Source of the DNA: DASSTY01 sp035760645
GTDB lineage: Bacteria > Gemmatimonadota > Gemmatimonadetes > Gemmatimonadales > GWC2-71-9
Assembly: GCA_035760645.1 (NCBI GenBank)
Contig: DASTSO010000137.1
Span: 1-30,169, forward strand
Direction: 5' to 3'
Length of the DNA: 30,169 bases
Of the stretch, positions 23,125 through 30,169 are shown in pieces. The number at the start of each line of letters is the position of its first letter. Positions within the stretch are counted from its first letter, which is position 1. The position numbers and the translations under genes are program-made. The notes beneath the pieces were generated by a model. The model was not told the DNA's origin and made no database searches. It saw only the letters and a program-made list of their open reading frames with translations.

Positions 23125-24164
23125 GCGCCGATCTCCAGGATGACCTTGCCGGCCTGGCCGTTCTTGATGACCTCGATCGCGTCGGCCATGCGGTCCAGCG
23201 GGAAGCGGTGGGTGACGACGGGGCGGGGATCGAGGACGCCGGCCCGCAGGAAGCGGCCCATCGCGTGCCAGGTCTCGTACATCCGGCGGCCGGTGACGCC
23301 GTAGATCGTGAGCCCCTTGAAGATCACGTCGCGGGCGAAGTTCACCTCGGTCGTGCGGCTGGGGGTGCCGAGCATGTTGACGCGGCCGCCGAGGCGCGCG
23401 GCGGCGAAGGCCTGGGCGTGGCCCGCGGGATGCCCGCTCATCTCGCAGACGAGGTCCACGCCGTCGCCGTCCGTGAGCTCCTTCACCCGGGCGACGACGT
23501 CCACCTCGCCCGGGTTGAGCGTGACGTGCGCCCCCATCCGCCTGGCGAGCTCGAGGCGGGTCGGGTTGAGGTCGGTGGCGATGACGAGGGCGGCCCCCGC
23601 CGCCCGCGCGACGCCGACGGCGAAGCAGCCGATCGGGCCGCAGCCCACCACGAGCACGGTGCTGCCGGGGACGTCGGCCCCCTCGAGCACGGTGTGCACG
23701 GCGTTGCCCATCGGGTCCATGATCGCGCCGATCTCGGTCGGGATGCCGTCGAGCTTCATCACGTTCGAGGCGGGCATGGCGATGTAGTCGGCGAAGGCGC
23801 CGTCGCGGTCCACCCCGATGATCTGGGTGCGGCGGCAGAGGTGCGCCTCGTTGTTGCGGCACTGCAGGCAGTGGCCGCAGACGATGTGGCCCTCGGCCGT
23901 GACGAGGTCGCCCACCTTGAGCAGCCCCTCGGCCTCGGCGATCGGCCCGAGCGCGGCCACCTCGCCGGCGAACTCGTGGCCGATGACGACCGGCGGCCTG
24001 AGCCGGTTGCTCGCCCAGGCGTCCCACTCCCAGATGTGGAGGTCGGTGCCGCAGACGCCGGCGTAGTGAACCTTGATGAGGACGTCGTTCGGGCCGACGG
24101 CGGGGACCGGGACGTCGCGCAGGACCATGCCGGGTCCCGCGGTCTCCTTGACGAGCGCGCGCAT
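23121..24164 (-). CDS. tdh: L-threonine 3-dehydrogenase
   Basis: Zinc-dependent medium-chain dehydrogenase oxidising L-threonine to 2-amino-3-ketobutyrate with NAD+; 347 aa. The catalytic zinc site is in YAGVCGTDLHIWEWD and VIGHEFAGEV. The structural-zinc loop is VCGHCLQCRNNEAHLC (C-x2-C-x2-C-x7-C), and the nucleotide-binding motif is VVGCGPIGCFAVGVARAAGA followed by ATDLNPTRLELA. Further family segments are MDPMGNAVHTVL and the C-terminal FPLDRMADAIEVIKNGQAGKVIL. ATG 24164 is preceded by GAGGTG. It is the first gene of tdh-kbl, overlapping kbl by ATGA. A TATATT -10-like box lies about 60 bp upstream on the minus strand. Confidence 0.95.
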   Translation of the reverse strand: MRALVKETAGPGMVLRDVPVPAVGPNDVLIKVHYAGVCGTDLHIWEWDAWASNRLRPPVVIGHEFAGEVAALGPIAEAEGLLKVGDLVTAEGHIVCGHCLQCRNNEAHLCRRTQIIGVDRDGAFADYIAMPASNVMKLDGIPTEIGAIMDPMGNAVHTVLEGADVPGSTVLVVGCGPIGCFAVGVARAAGAALVIATDLNPTRLELARRMGAHVTLNPGEVDVVARVKELTDGDGVDLVCEMSGHPAGHAQAFAAARLGGRVNMLGTPSRTTEVNFARDVIFKGLTIYGVTGRRMYETWHAMGRFLRAGVLDPRPVVTHRFPLDRMADAIEVIKNGQAGKVILEIGA

Positions 24165-24227
24165 GCCACCTCGAGGCGAGTAGTCGGGCGATCGGCGGCC
24201 GACGACGGGTCGGCCGAACCGGGCGGA

Positions 24228-24233
24228 AATATA
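24228..24233 (-). promoter_or_regulatory. candidate -10 box for tdh-kbl
   Basis: TATATT on the minus strand stands out in otherwise GC-only sequence and would place a start near 24221, about 57 nt before the ATG of tdh. No good -35 sequence is present 17 bp upstream. Confidence 0.35.
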
Positions 24234-24473
24234 CGGGGCCCGCCGAACGCGTGGAATGCGCCGCCGCGGCGGAGGCACCGCCGCGTCCGCCGCGTCCGGC
24301 GCGCTGTTCGCCGCCGAATCCGCGGACGCATCCGCCGACGCGGCGGCGTCCGAATCCTCGCATTCTGACGCGCGGCATCGCGATCTGCGCGGCTCGCGAG
24401 GGTGCCGCGCACGCGTCGTCATGCATGCTCGACACGACCAAAATGCGCGAAGGGTATTGCGTTACGAAAAAAA

Positions 24474-24499
24474 ATCACGATTTTGGTACGTGTCGTGAT
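24474..24499. repeat. inverted repeat ATCACGA-N12-TCGTGAT in the AT-rich island
   Basis: Perfect 7-bp arms; a third copy of the arm lies at 24573-24579. It is a candidate protein-binding site upstream of the histone-like gene. Confidence 0.4.
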
Positions 24500-24829
24500 G
24501 GTGTATGCGCATGTGCGTGATGTGCACACACCGCTCGAACGAGCCTCCTCGAGCGAGTTGCCCGCCGAACTCATCACGACGACGCGAGACCCCGATCGAG
24601 CAGTCGTTCGAGCGTTTCTTCGAATCGACTTGGTGACCGGTTCGCAGCAGGACGTTGGTCGCGAATCGTAGGAGCTTGCCCGGCGCGGCCTCCCGCGCCC
24701 GGGTGTGGGGACGAACGAGACGGCAGCCGCAGTCGCTGGTCGCAGTCGCAGGTGCAGCCGCCCCGTTCGTTCTCGTCAGTCCCGACCGGCCACTCCGGCC
24801 GGCGGTCCATCCCTACGTCAGGAGGCGGT

Positions 24830-25027
24830 ATGGCCACGAAGAAGGCTGCGAAGAAGTCCTCGGCGAAGAAGTCCTCGGCCAAGAAGTCCACGGCCAAGCG
24901 TGCGGGCGCCAAGAAGTCGACCGCCAAGAAGTCGTCGGCGAAGAAGGCGACCGCCAAGCGCAGCACGAAGAAGGCGGCCAAGAAGTCCACGGCCAAGCGG
25001 TCCACGAAGAAGGCCGCGTCGCGCTAA
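24830..25027 (+). CDS. histone H1-like Lys/Ala/Ser-rich DNA-binding protein
   Basis: A 65-aa protein made almost entirely of Lys, Ala, Ser, Thr and Arg, built from degenerate repeats of AKKS(S/T) and AKRSTKK type. It resembles the C-terminal tails of H1-like bacterial proteins (Hc1, AlgP, HU-tail families) and presumably binds DNA or RNA non-specifically by charge. A strong Shine-Dalgarno AGGAGG sits 4-5 nt before ATG 24830, implying high expression. It follows an unusually long, AT-containing leader region and is followed by a hairpin at 25050-25072. The Lys/Ala tail of the NYN protein in this window has similar composition. There is no globular domain. Confidence 0.88.
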   Translation: MATKKAAKKSSAKKSSAKKSTAKRAGAKKSTAKKSSAKKATAKRSTKKAAKKSTAKRSTKKAASR

Positions 25028-25049
25028 GCGACCTTCGAAGGAATGCAAC

Positions 25050-25072
25050 GGGGCCGGCCAGCTGCCGGCCCC
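25050..25072 (+). terminator. hairpin downstream of the histone-like gene
   Basis: A perfect 9-bp GC-only stem (25050-25058 with 25064-25072) and five-base loop are followed by ATGCATTT. It begins 22 bp after the stop codon; the weak T-rich tail makes it a likely intrinsic terminator. Confidence 0.7.
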
Positions 25073-25137
25073 ATGCATTTCCCCCGCGGTACCTCCCCCT
25101 CGAATTGTTCCGACGGACGACGACGTAGCGGCAGGGC

Positions 25138-25992
25138 TCAGAGCGCGGCGAGCTGTGCGCCGGGCTCGGGCGGACGTGTGACGATGAGGCCGGGCGACCG
25201 GCGCGCGTCGCCCCGCCGCCGGCCGCCCGCGAGCATGCGGTCGCCGCGCTCCCAGCCGTCGTAGTGGCAGAGCAGCGCCTCGGGGGCGAGGCCCGGCGTG
25301 CCGGCGAGCAGGACGTGCACGCCGCCGGGCGCAGTGCGCGCCTGCAGCTCGGTGACGAGCCCGCGCTGGCGCGCCGGCTCCAGCTCGGCGAGGGCGCCGA
25401 CGTCGAGCACGAGGAGGTCGGCCGGCGCCTCGAACGGCGGCAGCCAGTGGCCGAGCTGGACGACGAAGGCGTCGCGCAGCGGGAGCGACTCGTCGGCCAT
25501 GCGCGACTCGACCCGGTCCACGCTCGGCATGTCGCCGCCGAGGAAGGTGACCGACGCGTCGTGCGCGGCGAGGAGGTAGCACGCCGCCTCGGCGCCCCCG
25601 CCCAGGACCACGACGTAGTCCTCGGGCTCGAGGCGCGGCAGGATCGGCAGCAGCGGCGTCGAGGAGTCGAGGCCCCAGCGGGTGGGCTCGCGCTGGGCGG
25701 CGCGCAGCTTGAGGAACTGCTGGCGCCAGCGCCGGTAGGAGCGCAGCGAGAGCCGCCGCATGATGAGGCGGTCCACCGACTCCAGCATCATGATCTCGGT
25801 GAGGACGAACTGCTCGTCCTCGGCCGCGTGCATCTCCTGCACCGCCTCGTCGCCCAGGCGCAGGAGCTCGTCGCGCGACATCGAGTTCTTGAAGTTCTCG
25901 ATGCGCTGCATGACGTACTCCTGGTACTGCTGCTTGAGGCTGGCCGGCGGCCGGCGGCGGCGCTCCTGGGCGACTTCGCTCGCGCTGAGCAT
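25138..25992 (-). CDS. unrecognised protein with a Rossmann/methyltransferase-like core
   Basis: A 284-aa cytosolic protein that I do not recognise. Residues about 1-110 are charged and helical (LKQQYQEYVMQRIENFKNSMSRDELLRLGDEAVQEMH is the core, ending in RRWRQQFLKLR). From about 125 a Rossmann-like segment follows: EDYVVVLGGGAEAACYLLAAHDASVTFLGGD has a Gly-rich turn and an acidic end of strand 2. Then come ADLLVLDVGALAELE and GGVHVLLAGTPGLAPE. This order is compatible with a class I SAM-dependent methyltransferase fold, but no catalytic motif is visible. Its ATG lies one base beyond the TGA of the upstream metal transporter gene, so the two are probably co-translated. Transporter-linked function is only a guess. 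Confidence 0.75.
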   Translation of the reverse strand: MLSASEVAQERRRRPPASLKQQYQEYVMQRIENFKNSMSRDELLRLGDEAVQEMHAAEDEQFVLTEIMMLESVDRLIMRRLSLRSYRRWRQQFLKLRAAQREPTRWGLDSSTPLLPILPRLEPEDYVVVLGGGAEAACYLLAAHDASVTFLGGDMPSVDRVESRMADESLPLRDAFVVQLGHWLPPFEAPADLLVLDVGALAELEPARQRGLVTELQARTAPGGVHVLLAGTPGLAPEALLCHYDGWERGDRMLAGGRRRGDARRSPGLIVTRPPEPGAQLAAL

Positions 25993-25993
25993 G

Positions 25994-26872
25994 TCAGGCC
26001 GGCTCCACGTGCACGAGGACCTCGTCGAGGCGGAGCCGGTCGCGCAGGCGCGTCTCGACCGCATCGGCGATGCGGTGCGCGGCCGCGACGTCGATCGCGG
26101 CGTCCACGGCGATCGTCAGCTCGGCGAAGCTGCGCGGGCCCGCGCTCCGGGAGCGGATCGCGTACGCCGCGCGCACGCCGCCCACCCCCTCGGCCGCGAG
26201 CCGGATCGTGTCGGCCTCGAGCGCGCGCTCGTCCACGAGCGCCGGCAGCGCGCGGCGCACGATCTCGTAGCCGGCCCACGCCGCCACGCCCGACACGGCG
26301 ATGGCGAGGACCGGGTCGGCCCAGACGATTCCCGCGCGGGCGAGCGCGAGCCCGGCGAGCACGGCGAGGGTGACGAAGACGTCGGTGCGGGTATGGAGCG
26401 CGTCGGCGAGGAGCAGCTCGCTCTGGAGGCGGCGCCCCTGGCGGGTCTCGACCGTGACGACGACGAGGTTGAGGACGAGCGTCAGGGCGAGCACGGCGAG
26501 GTCGGTGGTGGTGACCGCGGGCGGCCGCGCGCCGGTCAGCAGCCGCTCGATCGCGCCGCGGACGACCTCGAAGGTGGACACCGACAGGAACACCACGATC
26601 GCCAGCGCGCCCAAGGTCTCGAACTTCGCGTGCCCGTACGGGTGCTCGGGGTCCGGCCCCTTGGCCGCCACGCGCACGAAGGCGAGGCCGAGGAGGTTGT
26701 TGAGCCCGTCCACGGACGACTGGATGCCGTCGCCGAGGACGGCGAGCGAGCGGGTCTTGGCGCCGATCACGACCTTGACGATGACGACGGCGATGTTGGC
26801 GAGGAGGATGCCGAGCAACACCCGCTGCACCGCATGGTGGCGGGTGGAAGAGACGTCACTGGCGCTCGGCAT
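25994..26872 (-). CDS. cation diffusion facilitator (CDF) metal transporter
   Basis: Inner-membrane proton/metal antiporter of the CDF family, 292 aa, with about six hydrophobic helices and a C-terminal cytoplasmic ferredoxin-like domain (about 205-292, ending RLRLDEVLVHVEPA). The first metal-site helix reads LGDGIQSSVDGLNN, so Gln stands where His or Asp is usual in the (H/D)xxxD motif. The second site is intact in ADALHTRTDVFVT (HxxxD). EHPYGHAKFETLGAL is the typical loop between helices 2 and 3. No Shine-Dalgarno sequence is clear before ATG 26872. It lies directly upstream of an uncharacterised gene. Metal specificity (Zn, Fe, Mn) cannot be assigned. Confidence 0.9.
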   Translation of the reverse strand: MPSASDVSSTRHHAVQRVLLGILLANIAVVIVKVVIGAKTRSLAVLGDGIQSSVDGLNNLLGLAFVRVAAKGPDPEHPYGHAKFETLGALAIVVFLSVSTFEVVRGAIERLLTGARPPAVTTTDLAVLALTLVLNLVVVTVETRQGRRLQSELLLADALHTRTDVFVTLAVLAGLALARAGIVWADPVLAIAVSGVAAWAGYEIVRRALPALVDERALEADTIRLAAEGVGGVRAAYAIRSRSAGPRSFAELTIAVDAAIDVAAAHRIADAVETRLRDRLRLDEVLVHVEPA

Positions 26873-26989
26873 GCCAGAAATTCGCGCGCGGAGGCGCGGG
26901 TGTCAACGCGTCGCGAAGCCGAACACCCCGGCCCGCCCCCACGCAGGGCCGTGCGGCGTATCGGGATCTCTTTGGGGCGTGTCCGGGTC

Positions 26990-28162
26990 TCAGAGCGCGC
27001 GGAGCACCGCGCCCTTGAGATAGCCGGTCTCGGGAATGGTCAGGATCTCGGGGTGATCCACGCCCTGGCCCAGGGTTTCCACGAGCTCGATGCGACGCGC
27101 GCTGTCCGCGGCCGCCTGGGCGAGCATGCCGAAGAAGTCGGGCCGCCGCACGTGGAAGGAGCAGCTCGCCGTGATCAGCGTGCCGCCGGGCGCGAGGATG
27201 CGCATCGCCCGCAGGTTGATCTCGCGGTAGCCGCGCAGCGCCTGCGACACCGCCGCGCGCGACTTGGCGAACGCCGGCGGGTCGAGCACGATCGTGTCGA
27301 AGCGCGTCCCCTCCCGCTCGAACTGCCGCAGCAGCTCGAAGGCGTCCCCCTCGCGAAAGTCGATGTTGGTGTAGCCGTTGAGCGCGGCGTTCTCGGCGCC
27401 GCGCGCGAGCGCCTCGGCGCTCACGTCGAGGGCGGTGACCCGGCCCGCGCGGGTGGCGAGGTGGAGCGCGAAGGAACCGTGATAGGAGAAGCAGTCGAGC
27501 GCGCGCCCGCCGGGCACGGTCCAGGCCGCCGCCGCGAGGCGGTTGGGGCGCTGGTCGAGGAAGGCGCCGGTCTTCTGCCCGGTCCACGGCGCGGCCCAGT
27601 ACCGCACCGGTCCCTCCCGCACCTCGATGCGCTCGGGCACCGTACCGCGGGCGAGCGTCACCTCCTCGGCCAGCCCCTCGCGCCGGCGCACGGGCACGTC
27701 GTTGCGCAGGAGGATCCCCTCCGGGGTGAAGACCTCCTCGAGCGCCGCGAGGACGTCGTCGCGCAGCGTCTCGAGCCCGGCCGAGAGGAGCTCGACGACG
27801 AGCCAGCGATCGTAGCGGTCGACGACGAGCGACGGCAGCGCGTCGCCTTCGCCGTGCACGGCGCGCCAGGCGGTGGCGTCGATCCCGGCGCGCCGCGCGG
27901 CGCCGGCGGCGAGGCGCTCGCGCCACCAGGCGCGATCTACGGGACGCTCCGTGCGCTCGAGGAGCCGCAGCCGGATCTCCGACGCGGGCGAGTGGAGCGC
28001 CTGGCCCAGGAAGTGGCCGTAGGGGTCCACGACGCGCACGAGCCCGGCCGGGGCCCGGTCTTCCTCGACATCGCTGCGGAAGATCCACGGGTGGCCGTGT
28101 GCCCAGCGCGCGGCGCCGCGGTGGCTTACCTTCACCGTTTCCAGCCGACTCGGACTCGTCAT
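26990..28162 (-). CDS. RlmI-like class I SAM-dependent rRNA methyltransferase
   Basis: Predicted 23S rRNA cytosine-C5 methyltransferase of the RlmI/YccW type, 390 aa. An N-terminal PUA domain is seen as HPWIFRSDVEEDRAPAGLVRVVD followed by FLGQALHSPASEIRLRLL. The central part includes VVDRYDRWLVVELLS and GQKTGAFLDQRPNR. The catalytic domain has RALDCFSYHGSFALHLATRAG, TALDVSAEALARGAENAALNG, the NPPY-like VLDPPAFAKS, and ITASCSFHV with the conserved Cys. ATG 28162 overlaps by two bases the divergent ATG of thiE. A GTG at 28135 with an upstream GGAA is an alternative start that would remove the overlap. Confidence 0.92.
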   Translation of the reverse strand: MTSPSRLETVKVSHRGAARWAHGHPWIFRSDVEEDRAPAGLVRVVDPYGHFLGQALHSPASEIRLRLLERTERPVDRAWWRERLAAGAARRAGIDATAWRAVHGEGDALPSLVVDRYDRWLVVELLSAGLETLRDDVLAALEEVFTPEGILLRNDVPVRRREGLAEEVTLARGTVPERIEVREGPVRYWAAPWTGQKTGAFLDQRPNRLAAAAWTVPGGRALDCFSYHGSFALHLATRAGRVTALDVSAEALARGAENAALNGYTNIDFREGDAFELLRQFEREGTRFDTIVLDPPAFAKSRAAVSQALRGYREINLRAMRILAPGGTLITASCSFHVRRPDFFGMLAQAAADSARRIELVETLGQGVDHPEILTIPETGYLKGAVLRAL

Positions 28163-28838
28163 GGCCGCAAATCTAGTCGCCCCGCCGGCCGGCTCGCTCG
28201 CCGCCGCGCTGCGCCTCATGCTCGTCACCGACGACCGGCTCGTCGCCGGACGCGACCTCGTGGAGCTCTGCGTCGCCGCCGCGCACGGCGGGGTGACGTC
28301 GGTGCAGCTCCGCCTCAAGCTCGCCACGGCGCGCGAGCAGGTGGCGCTCGCGCGCGCGCTCGGCGCGCGGCTCGCGCCGCTGGACGTCCCGCTGCTCGTG
28401 AATGACCGGCCCGACGTGGCGCTCGCGGCGGAAGCCTGGGGCGTGCACCTGGGGCCCGACGACCTCCCGCTGCCGCCCGCCCGCGAGGTGGCGCGGCGGG
28501 CCGGCGCCGAGGGGTTCGTCATCGGCGCCTCGGTCGGCTCGGAGCCGGAGGCCGCGCAGAACGCCGGGGCCGACTACTGGGGCATCGGGCCCTGGCACGC
28601 GACGACGACGAAGGACGACGCCGGAGCGGCGCTCGGCGCCGAGGGCTTCGCCCACCTCGCGCGGCTCGGTGCGGGGAGGCCGTGCATCGCGATCGGCGGG
28701 ATCCGCCCCGAGGACGCACCCGCGGTGCTCGCGGCCGGCGGCGTCGGGGTGGCGGTCGTGTCGGGGATCGTCGCCGCGCCCGATCCCGCGGCGGCCGCGC
28801 GGCGGTACCGGGAGCGGCTGGAGCGCGGAGAGGGGTAG
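28161..28838 (+). CDS. thiE: thiamine-phosphate synthase
   Basis: Joins HMP-pyrophosphate and the thiazole phosphate to make thiamine monophosphate; a cytoplasmic TIM barrel of 225 aa. It has the strand-2 motif GVTSVQLRLK (the more usual form is QLREK), PLLVNDRPDVALAAEAWGVHLG, VIGASVGSEPEAA, GADYWGIGPWHATTTKDDA, CIAIGGI and GVAVVSGI. These match the phosphate- and pyrophosphate-binding loops of ThiE. The start codon overlaps that of the divergent methyltransferase, so its promoter must lie within the other gene. No other thiamine gene and no TPP riboswitch is visible. Distinction from the regulatory paralogue TenI rests on the intact GPxxxTxTK loop. Confidence 0.92.
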   Translation: MAANLVAPPAGSLAAALRLMLVTDDRLVAGRDLVELCVAAAHGGVTSVQLRLKLATAREQVALARALGARLAPLDVPLLVNDRPDVALAAEAWGVHLGPDDLPLPPAREVARRAGAEGFVIGASVGSEPEAAQNAGADYWGIGPWHATTTKDDAGAALGAEGFAHLARLGAGRPCIAIGGIRPEDAPAVLAAGGVGVAVVSGIVAAPDPAAAARRYRERLERGEG

Positions 28839-28872
28839 GTAGGGGAGGGTTACGGAAGGGCGAGCGGCCGCG

Positions 28873-29913
28873 TCAGCGGCCGCCCGGCGGGGTGTCGCGC
28901 GCTGCGCGGCGCGCGCGGGCGACGGCGCGCAGGTGCTGGTCGTAGCTCGACGTGAAGGTGTGGTGGCCGTCGGGGCTCGCGACGAAGTAGAGGTACGGCA
29001 CGCGCGCCGGGTGCAGCGCGGCCGCGATGCTGCTCGCCCCGGGGTTGTTCACCGGGCCCGGCGGGAAGCCCGGGTGCTGGTAGGTGTTGTACTCCGAGGG
29101 CGTGAGGTAGTCCTTCTCGTACAGCCGCGGCTTCTTGCGGCCCTGCCGGAGCGCGATGGCGTACTGCACGGTGGGATCGGCCTGGAGCGGCATGCCGCGG
29201 CGCAGGCGGTTGAGGTAGACGCCGGCGATCGTGGTGCGCTCGCTGTCCACCCGCGCCTCGCCCTCGACGATCGAGGCGAGCGTGACGGCCTCGCGCTGCG
29301 AGAGCCCGACCGAGTCGAGCTGCGCCGTCCACTCGGGGCGCCACGCCGTCCGGAAGCGCTGCGCCATGTGGCGCACCAGCTCGCGCGCGCCGATGTCGGG
29401 CGGCAGCAGGTAGGTGTCGGGCCAGAGATAGCCCTCGAAGGTGGGGCCGGGCAGGCCCATCGAGTCGGCCGCGGCCGTGTCGCGGGCGGCCACGAGGAAG
29501 GAGTCGACGGGCATGCCGAGGCGCTCGCGCGCGAGCGCGGCGATCTCGAAGATCGAGAACCCCTCGGGCACCGTGAAGCGCTCGGCGACCACCTTGCCGC
29601 CCGCGAGCATCGCGAGCACGTCGCCCATCGGCGCGTGGGGCGGGAATTCGTAGACGCCGGCGCGCACCTGGCGGTCCACCCCCGCGAGCCGCGCGCGCAG
29701 CTTGAAGAGCAGGCGGCTGCGCACCACGCCGCGGGCCGTGAGGCTGTCGGCCACCTGGTTGAACGAGGCGCCCTGCGGCACCGTCACCCGCGCGGTCCGG
29801 TCGTTGGCGGCGGTGCAGCCGGCCACGGCGAGTGCGGCGGCGAGAGCGAGGGCGAGGGAGAGGGCGAACGCGCGCGGACGGGTGGCGCGGCGCGGGGGGG
29901 CCACGAGGCGCAT
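28873..29913 (-). CDS. mltG: endolytic murein transglycosylase
   Basis: Cleaves nascent peptidoglycan glycan strands and limits their length; 346 aa, the usual size. Residues 1-33 are a basic start plus hydrophobic stretch ending in AVAGC, a lipobox-like sequence, so it may be a lipoprotein rather than a single-pass protein. A LysM-like domain follows (VTVPQGASFNQVADSLTARGVV). The YceG/MltG core has AGVYEF, FTVPEGFSIFEIA, GYLWPDTYLL, LASIVEGEAR with the catalytic Glu, IAGVYLNRL, GMPLQADPTVQYA, YNTYQHPGFPPGPVNNPG and FVASPDGHHTFTSSYDQH. It lies 7 bp after the ruvX/yqgF stop and points the same way, a common gene order. Confidence 0.95.
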   Translation of the reverse strand: MRLVAPPRRATRPRAFALSLALALAAALAVAGCTAANDRTARVTVPQGASFNQVADSLTARGVVRSRLLFKLRARLAGVDRQVRAGVYEFPPHAPMGDVLAMLAGGKVVAERFTVPEGFSIFEIAALARERLGMPVDSFLVAARDTAAADSMGLPGPTFEGYLWPDTYLLPPDIGARELVRHMAQRFRTAWRPEWTAQLDSVGLSQREAVTLASIVEGEARVDSERTTIAGVYLNRLRRGMPLQADPTVQYAIALRQGRKKPRLYEKDYLTPSEYNTYQHPGFPPGPVNNPGASSIAAALHPARVPYLYFVASPDGHHTFTSSYDQHLRAVARARRAARDTPPGGR

Positions 29914-29920
29914 GGATGGC

Positions 29921-30169
29921 TCAGGCGTGAATGGGCGCGGCCGCGCGATGGCGGCGGCTGTCGAGGTAGTGCTGCAGGAGGACGGCGGCGGCGAGCGCGT
30001 CCACGTCCTCCTTGCGGCCGCGCGTCGTGCCGCCCTGCTCGCGAATGATGCCCAGGGCGCGCGCGGTGCTCAGCCGCTCGTCCCACAGCTCGAGCGGGAG
30101 CGCGGTGCGCCGCGCGAGCTGTTCGGCGAGCGTGCGCGCAGCGGCGGCGCTCGCCTCCTCGGCGCCCTC
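29921..30169 (-). CDS. ruvX: Holliday-junction resolvase RuvX/YqgF, C-terminal part
   Basis: The C-terminal 82 residues of an RNase H-fold putative resolvase, also implicated in 16S rRNA maturation; the start lies beyond the window. The visible part has ARTLAEQL, PLELWDERLSTARAL, with the conserved Asp-Glu-Arg, GGTTRGRKEDVDALAAAVLLQHYLD, with the final active-site Asp, and a short basic tail. The frame runs open from the window edge to TGA at 29921. It lies 7 bp upstream of mltG in the same direction, as in many genomes, so an operon is likely. Confidence 0.9.
   Translation of the reverse strand, partial: EGAEEASAAAARTLAEQLARRTALPLELWDERLSTARALGIIREQGGTTRGRKEDVDALAAAVLLQHYLDSRRHRAAAPIHA

Larger units (their letters stand above)
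24165..24829. other. 665-bp divergent non-coding region with an AT-rich island
   Basis: No gene is supported between tdh and the histone-like gene. It contains the tdh -10-like box, an AT-rich island at about 24438-24500 with an A8 run and a small AAAATC/GATTTT hairpin, and an inverted repeat ATCACGA (24474-24480) with TCGTGAT (24493-24499) plus a further ATCACGA at 24573-24579. A GC-rich hairpin at about 24679-24703 and a long-range pairing of ACGAACG (24711-24717) with CGTTCGT (24764-24770) follow. This looks like a promoter region and a structured leader for the gene at 24830. Confidence 0.6.

Noticed and set aside
25760..28405. 881-codon plus-strand open frame
   Set aside because: It crosses three well-supported minus-strand genes and has the composition of an antisense frame, without any recognisable domain.

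Overview
The window is about 30 kb of very GC-rich bacterial chromosome, densely packed with genes and without any mobile element, tRNA, rRNA or CRISPR array that I can see. Gene content, GC richness and the mix of a Lys/Ala-rich histone-like protein with a NYN/LOTUS protein suggest a soil-type Gemmatimonadota or a similar high-GC lineage. This is inference: there is no phylogenetic marker here that I can place by eye.

Positions 1-17958 are an exopolysaccharide (EPS) locus of Wzx/Wza/Wzc type. On the minus strand a translationally coupled operon runs from a GT39-like membrane glycosyltransferase through a GT4 glycosyltransferase to a Wzx flippase, which is cut by the window start. A divergent plus-strand pair encodes a GT4 and a membrane GT2 glycosyltransferase. 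Then come a minus-strand Wza-like export protein plus WcaJ-like sugar-phosphate transferase, a plus-strand receiver/degenerate-GGDEF protein, a minus-strand Wzc-like polysaccharide co-polymerase/tyrosine kinase, and a plus-strand NtrC-type sigma54 activator overlapping a soluble histidine kinase. A UDP-GlcNAc 2-epimerase gene closes the block.

The main discovery candidate is regulatory. The minus-strand EPS units are preceded by sigma54-like GG-N10-GC promoters; those of wzc and the GT39 gene have a perfect TTGC -12 element. Three intergenic regions of the locus also carry an inverted repeat of identical geometry, TGTGG-N8-C(C/A)ACA, at 4872-4889, 9645-9662 and 13731-13748. Two of them lie roughly 105-125 bp upstream of the predicted start sites, where an NtrC-type activator would bind. 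I infer that the NtrC-like regulator and kinase at 14010-16762 directly control the surrounding EPS genes.

Positions 18241-30169 are mostly housekeeping: a NYN nuclease with two LOTUS domains and basic, RG-rich low-complexity tails; a 3-methyladenine DNA glycosylase whose start lies inside an intrinsic-terminator hairpin; an outer-membrane beta-barrel protein; the threonine-to-glycine operon tdh-kbl; a histone H1-like protein with a long AT-rich leader; an unrecognised Rossmann-like protein behind a CDF metal transporter; an RlmI-like rRNA methyltransferase divergent from thiE with overlapping start codons; and mltG behind a partial ruvX/yqgF gene.

Two convergent intergenic regions (7265-7441 and 10989-11131) share an unusual mirror-like layout: a strong bidirectional terminator flanked on both sides by inverted arrays of an 8-bp GC-rich unit that reach the stop codons.
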